From contig OY811975.1 in assembly GCA_963681505.1 (NCBI GenBank), forward strand, positions 8,856,635-8,920,634: a stretch of DNA of 64,000 nucleotides, read 5' to 3'. Below, piece by piece: positions 59,669-64,000 of the stretch (its first letter is position 1; the number at the start of each line of letters is the position of its first letter). The notes beneath the pieces are model-generated. The model was not told the origin of the DNA and made no database searches. It saw nothing but the letters and a program-made list of their open reading frames with translations. This DNA comes from Eunapius fragilis. Its lineage: Eukaryota; Porifera; Demospongiae; Spongillida; Spongillidae. A program made the translations under genes and the position numbers.

Positions 59669-60076
59669 CAGCCCCAATGAGAGGGGGGGGGGGGGGGGGG
59701 CAAAATCCCCGGGCCCGGACCTCAATGGGGCCCGGGCCTTTAGAGCCACGCCCTTTATTAGTCACTAGGCACGCCCCCTCAGGCCTGGTCGATAATGAAT
59801 GGCTTAGTTGCTAACTAGTTTCGGGGCCCAGTCCGTTGTAACCAATCAGCGTCTTGGTTTACACTTTCTATTTAACGAGCGGCAAGAATGAGCTCCATCA
59901 CAAATCAGGCGCCCAGAAAAGAAGGGAAAAGGCAATACGTGCTGAAGGGCAGAATACGCTAAAACAACATGGGTTTGATGTAAGTGATAGCGTTTAAAGA
60001 TTTAATGAGATTCATTAGGCTAGGGGCCCGAGAAAAAAAATTTGCCCCGGGCCCGGGCTGTCTCTTGGCGGCCCTG
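59669..60076. mobile_element. 408-bp hAT-like non-autonomous element
   Basis: An 8-bp duplication CAGTACCC flanks it (59661-59668 and 60077-60084). The element begins CAGCCCCAATGAGAGGGG and ends in the complement of CAGGGCCGCCAAGAGACAG, so the ends are imperfect inverted repeats. The related repeat at 21163-21170 has the target once (GGGTACTG on plus), which is an empty site. It contains an 18-G run and 'ccgggcccgg' words. No gene was seen apart from a short frame of no evident meaning. Confidence 0.85.
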
Positions 60077-60289
60077 CAGTACCCTTTTGTTCTCTTACAA
60101 CAGCGCAGTTCTGTGACATAAAACAAAGACGAAACTGCTCATTTTTGACTTCTAGTTCGATTGCTATAACAAGCTAAACGATCCGATCGTCGGTAGTCTT
60201 GTTAGAGACGGGTCGCGTATTCTTAATGGAATTCATAGTCCAACTCAAATCCTATATGGCGAAACTTCCGATAGCGCATCTCTGTACTC

Positions 60290-60410
60290 ATAGCACCTTA
60301 TGCTCCTCCCCGTCTTACCTTGTGCTCCTCTCCCCTGTCACCTGACTTTATGCTCCTCCCCCTGTCACCTGACCATGTGCTCCTCCCCCTGTCACCTGAC
60401 CTTATGCAGG
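60290..60410 (+). repeat. short tandem repeat, ~27-bp unit
   Basis: 'tgtgctcctccccctgtcacctgacc'-like units occur four times with small changes. Confidence 0.85.
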
Positions 60411-60619
60411 TCCAATGGGCTCACAGGATGAGGCCTTGCAGAGTGCCAATGTCTGGTTGCTGTTACCTCACAGAGGACCGTGTTCCTGGGCAACCACACA
60501 ATAAAGTGGAGGAGGTGAGGTTAAAGAAATGCATGAGAGAAGAATGGAGGGGATAAGGATTGAGCGGAGAGGCCTTTACAGTCTCCTACACTTTACATAA
60601 TCACAATGTCTTTGTGCAG

Positions 60620-61959
60620 GAGTTTGAGTCTAAGCTGTCCCCTGTTGACGACTTTGTGTTCTCAGGAAAGAGGCTGGTAAGCAAGGGAAAGTTTTTGATT
60701 TTCCAAATGTGCATGAATATGAATTATGTTGATGCGTTTGTTTACTCATCTGCACTGTAGCGGCTAAGCTATTTGGGTCACACATCAATCCCTCCCAACT
60801 CATTACTACATGTTTCCCATGGCAAATAGGATCTTTTCTGTGTATGAGCTAGAGCATCGAATAGGGGAAGTTTGTAGTTAGGGCTTTGGAGATTCAACCA
60901 GCCCGCATGGGTGTCAACTTATCATCCCGGTTACAAATCTGAGCTCCAGCTGCACCCATTCCCTTCTCTACAACTTCTAAAATTGCCTCGGCCAGGTGTC
61001 TTTGGCCCCACACTATTTCCCCTCTGCTGTGCTAAGGAAGTGCAAGGTAGTCTCACACGCGGACCCAAATACCGGTAGTATTCGTGATCATTGGCTTTAT
61101 CAAGTACAGAGGGTTGGGGGAAATGCGTCGAGCTATAAGTTTCATGTTGTCATAGCAATGCTACACCATCACGATAAAACGTGTGGCCAGTTGTTTAAGC
61201 CCTGGGGCATATAGAGGAAATCATCACCACCACTAGTGATATTCTGGGCAGAGAGGGGGGAATTATCACCATCACTAGTAATGCTTAACCCCTGGGTATA
61301 GAGGCACCATCACTAATGATGTTTAAGCCTCATAGAGGGGAGATAACTACCACCACCAGTGATGTAAGCTCTCTCCGTAGCTTGGAATCTAATTTTATTT
61401 TAATTGGACCCACCGACGTTCTGGAATACAAAACAACTTTGGTTTAACATATCTCCAGCCCCTCTGTCATACCGTAAACAATGATCATATTGACGCATTT
61501 GTGTCCAGGCAGGTACTAGGCTTAGTGCAAGGCTCATAAGCTGTCTGTATGTGGTGGGAATGCCCTTAAGAATGCTTCAACTAATGTGTTCCTGTTGGTG
61601 GCCATGTTGAGTCTGTTTGCAGATGTGATCATAAACCTGAGGCTTTCTTGGTTGTGCAACTGGTGCCGTCTCTTTGGTTGCTTCAAGGCACCATACCTTT
61701 TTGTGTGTATAGCAATTTTTATTGCTTTCTATCCTCTCTCCAACCATGCCTCTGCCTCCCTCCTCCTCACCCCCCCCCCCACCCCCCACCCCCCATAGGT
61801 TCGGTTTTGTGTCCTCCCCACGTCCTCTTTCAGGCTCTGCTACAATCTGTACCCACTTAACACTGGCTTACTGACTTTGCCCACGCTTGATGTGGCCCAC
61901 GTTGCCCCTGTACCAAACCTCCCAGTCAGTGCTATGCTGTCTCAACCATCTTCATCAAG
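60620..61959 (+). CDS. unrecognised spliced gene, partial
   Basis: Three exons have good borders and share phase 0 where linked. 60620-60676 (GTGCAG to GTAAGC) encodes EFESKLSPVDDFVFSGKRL. 60996-61046 encodes VSLAPHYFPSAVLRKCK. 61799-61959 (CCCATAG to GTAAGG) encodes FRLCYNLYPLNTGLLTLPTL and NLPVSAMLSQPSSS. A further candidate exon lies near 60415-60519. The last exon has the look of the C-terminal end of large trafficking proteins (TRAPP-type subunits), which I offer only as a guess. The protein is not otherwise recognised, and the 5' and middle exons are missing from my model. Confidence 0.4.
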
Positions 61960-63720
61960 GTAAGGGGATGAGATTAACTGCATAAGGGAGGAGTACATTG
62001 CCCTTACAGTGTGCCCCTTATAGTTTATATGAGTGGCCTAATATGCCCAGGTAGTTTAAACTTGGGGGTTCAATGCCCCACCCCCACACCCCCAATGCCC
62101 ATGTAGTTCATCTGATAGTTTAGAGAACTTGCCTCCACTTTACCATTCATTGTTGGCACAAATGATTTTGTAGAATAACGTAATCAAGGTTCTATTAAGG
62201 ACTTAGATAGCGCTGTGGAATACCTGATCACATTAACTAAGGAGGACTTAGCTGTAGAGTAACTGGCTGTTCAATCAGAAGCGATATTGTACACTTAATA
62301 ATAGTTCCAGGTAGTCACCACTACAACAACATCACTGTCTAATTGGAATTTAATGACAAAAGACAGTTGTTGCCAGAAGCATGATGGGGGGGGGGGGGGA
62401 TTTGCAAGGGTGTGTTTTACGATCCCCTATGCTTCCATCAGCCATTGAAGGTGAATAGGGACATACCTGATGCTGTATCATATTCTTTGTATGGAAATCC
62501 AGAGATATCCAATAGTTAACATGGATTGGTTGTCATTGTTTATATGCGTCATTGTAACTGCTTTGTTTGTTTACTTGATACGTTGTATATTGGCACATTC
62601 TCTTTCAATGTACCAAATGTGTACATGTGGAGTTGGTTATTGGGTAACTAATTATGTTTATTCCTCAGTGGTTTGTGACTATCACCCCACCACATTGCTG
62701 CTCATGCAGTCACATCAACCAAGTGTAGTCATCATGGCAGGTTTTAAGGGAATTGTTTATTAAATGATTATTTATGGCATGCTCAAAGAATGATGTGAGA
62801 CTTCGGCCTACGCCCTACCTTTGTTACATTGGGACGGTATAGTGCACAAATCCGTATATCTTCGCCACAGTACAGCGCTCTCCTTTCAAATCTCGTACAC
62901 GTGTTACCACACCGTTCTTCTCGATCAAACCGGTCTTTGTATTGCCCTAATTGTCACTGAGTATAAAGTTCGCCAAACTGTCCGGTTAGAACTCCACTAC
63001 GAGTGTCGTAAGCGCGTCATAGAGGACTCCTGTAGGTATTCAACTGTACGGATAGTTGACTTCAATGTTATCCGCGTACTGTGCAAATTGAATGCATGCA
63101 GCTTTACCGCTCATTGATCATGGGCGCGAATCGTGCGGGAAAATTTAATCCTGGTAACGGATAACATTCGATGCAAAAATCTTGTAGAACGTTCCATGTG
63201 CATGTCGTATCCGAATATAGCAGTTTTAATTTTGTGTTTCACAACGGCTGTGCGCAATGACGCGGTGCTTGGAATTTGCCTGCAACTAAGCATTTCTGTA
63301 ACATGCACGGCAGTTTACAATGGTATATCCAAAGTCGTTAATTTTTACAGCGCCATGCATCTAATTTCAAAATCAAGTAGCGCTTATAAATTTTCCGCAG
63401 GCAAATTGTATAAATATCAACTAAAAGTTTCCAACCCTAAAATAATAATTTAATTCATAAAAACTTTACCACCACCCACCCACACAAGCAAATGACGGTC
63501 TATGACGTGTATAAGCATACAAACTTCGTTCCAATAACATTGCATGACCTATTAGCTAATGCTATAAACACAAAGAAATACTAATTTTTAAAAACGAATG
63601 TGCATGTATGTACTCAAGAGACATATTATGACTGTGGCAACTTCTAATATTAGTCGAATCTAAGTTTAGTCCTCGACCCTACGTAGTCAACAAACATTTT
63701 TTGCAATAATGTCAAAAGCG
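61960..63720. other. no gene recognised
   Basis: Contains C and G homopolymers near 61770-61795 and 62388. Open frames at 62821-63117 and 63133-63453 have no domain, signal peptide or splice support that I can identify. Confidence 0.4.
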
Positions 63721-63726
63721 CTTCGT

Positions 63727-63734
63727 TATATAAA
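63727..63734 (+). promoter_or_regulatory. TATA box of the 63805 gene
   Basis: TATATAAA lies 71-78 bases upstream of the ATG at 63805. A very short upstream frame (ATGATGCAGTAA at about 63757) precedes it. Confidence 0.6.
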
Positions 63735-63804
63735 GACGAACCATTTAAAATCACCATGATGCAGTAACTGCAGGCTCAAACTACTTGGACTGCCGCACGT
63801 TGTT

Positions 63805-64000
63805 ATGGGTCGCTGCCGCATTGTAACGTTGTTTCTACCAATGATTATTTTGCTCGTGGTTGCCACCCAAGTAACCGCTCAGGAACCGGACCGGTCACCA
63901 GATCCGAATCAAGTACAAAAGCAGGAACTGCACCGGTCACCAGATCCGAGTCAAGTACAAGAGCAGGAACAGGACCGGTCACCAGATCTGAATCAAATAC
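63805..64000 (+). CDS. secreted protein with 14-residue tandem repeats, cut by window end
   Basis: Sixty-five codons are visible and the frame is still open at the window edge. Residues 1-25 (MGRCRIVTLFLPMIILLVVA onward) form a signal peptide with likely cleavage after VTA. From residue 29 a 14-residue unit repeats: DRSPDPNQVQKQEL, HRSPDPSQVQEQEQ, DRSPDLNQI and onward. The DNA period is 42 bases. The repeats are hydrophilic, rich in Asp, Pro, Gln and Glu, and lack Cys, so a disordered secreted or matrix-like polypeptide is likely. I do not recognise the family. The function is unknown. The TATA box at 63727 and the clean signal peptide support this start. Confidence 0.7.
   Translation, partial: MGRCRIVTLFLPMIILLVVATQVTAQEPDRSPDPNQVQKQELHRSPDPSQVQEQEQDRSPDLNQI

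Larger units (their letters stand above)
58240..60245. repeat. two tandem copies of a larger dispersed repeat
   Basis: Copy one (about 58240-58690) and copy two (about 59205-60245) share the sequence 'aaatcactgaaatcactgtg', 'gatgcccgtgccgattct', 'gtagatatctaaaa' and 'gcggctcttccagcctattc' through 'cgagttatgcgttgccaaga'. Copy two continues into sequence matched inverted at 20993-21170. The copies are separated by the GGA tract and a fold-back. Confidence 0.85.

Noticed and set aside
62821-63453. Two adjacent open frames of about 100 residues
   Set aside because: No recognisable domain, no signal peptide or promoter, and composition like neighbouring non-coding sequence.

Overview
The window reads as nuclear DNA of an invertebrate animal, most likely a sponge. 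Genes have short GT-AG introns (often about 50 bases) and TATA boxes. Transposons are dense and nested, and microsatellites are long. The host genes recognised are a pair of secreted type-3 copper tyrosinases and a cysteine-rich secreted protein of a type I associate with sponges and cnidarians. That taxonomic placement is inference from recall, not from a search.

Layout. 1-4.3 kb: a hAT-like remnant and a minisatellite. 4.3-11.4 kb (minus): tyrosinase gene A, complete with TATA box, signal peptide and three exons, but with a 5312-bp CACTA-type transposon (5848-11159) inside exon 2. That transposon holds a decayed transposase exon, itself split by a 567-bp hAT-like element, and plus-strand exons related to SAM-domain (SAMD3-like) proteins. 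12-20 kb: a reverse transcriptase remnant, a scrambled Ty3/Gypsy remnant, and a nest in which a BED-finger hAT transposon sits inside another element with TAGGGTGTG ends. 20-23.5 kb: MITEs and palindromic repeats. 23.6-25.7 kb (plus): intact tyrosinase gene B, whose second intron is mostly a (CT)n tract. 26-33 kb: fold-backs, microsatellites and minisatellites. 33.9-34.9 kb: the cysteine-rich secreted protein, preceded by a decayed duplicate of its own promoter and start. 37.0-43.4 kb: a second CACTA-type element, with CACTAG ends and a TA target duplication, carrying a SAM-domain gene. 47.1-57.4 kb: a roughly 10-kb element with long inverted ends that carries a many-exon minus-strand gene. 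57.9-60.2 kb: repeats shared with 21 kb. 60.6-62.0 kb: exons of an unrecognised gene. 63.8 kb to the end: the start of a secreted protein with 14-residue repeats.

The most unusual item is the 47-57 kb element. Its spliced minus-strand gene joins a PHD finger, a Mutator-like (MULE) transposase core with a C-x2-H motif, and a ubiquitin-specific-protease-like (C19) domain. Directly downstream in the same orientation lies an Ulp1/SENP-like (C48) domain with its His, Asp, Gln and Cys residues. A MULE lineage with a chromatin reader and proteases of both the ubiquitin and SUMO type is, to my knowledge, not a standard description.

A second theme is that SAM-domain (SAMD3-like) genes occur inside two different CACTA-type elements in this one window, which suggests that this abundant gene family travels as transposon cargo.
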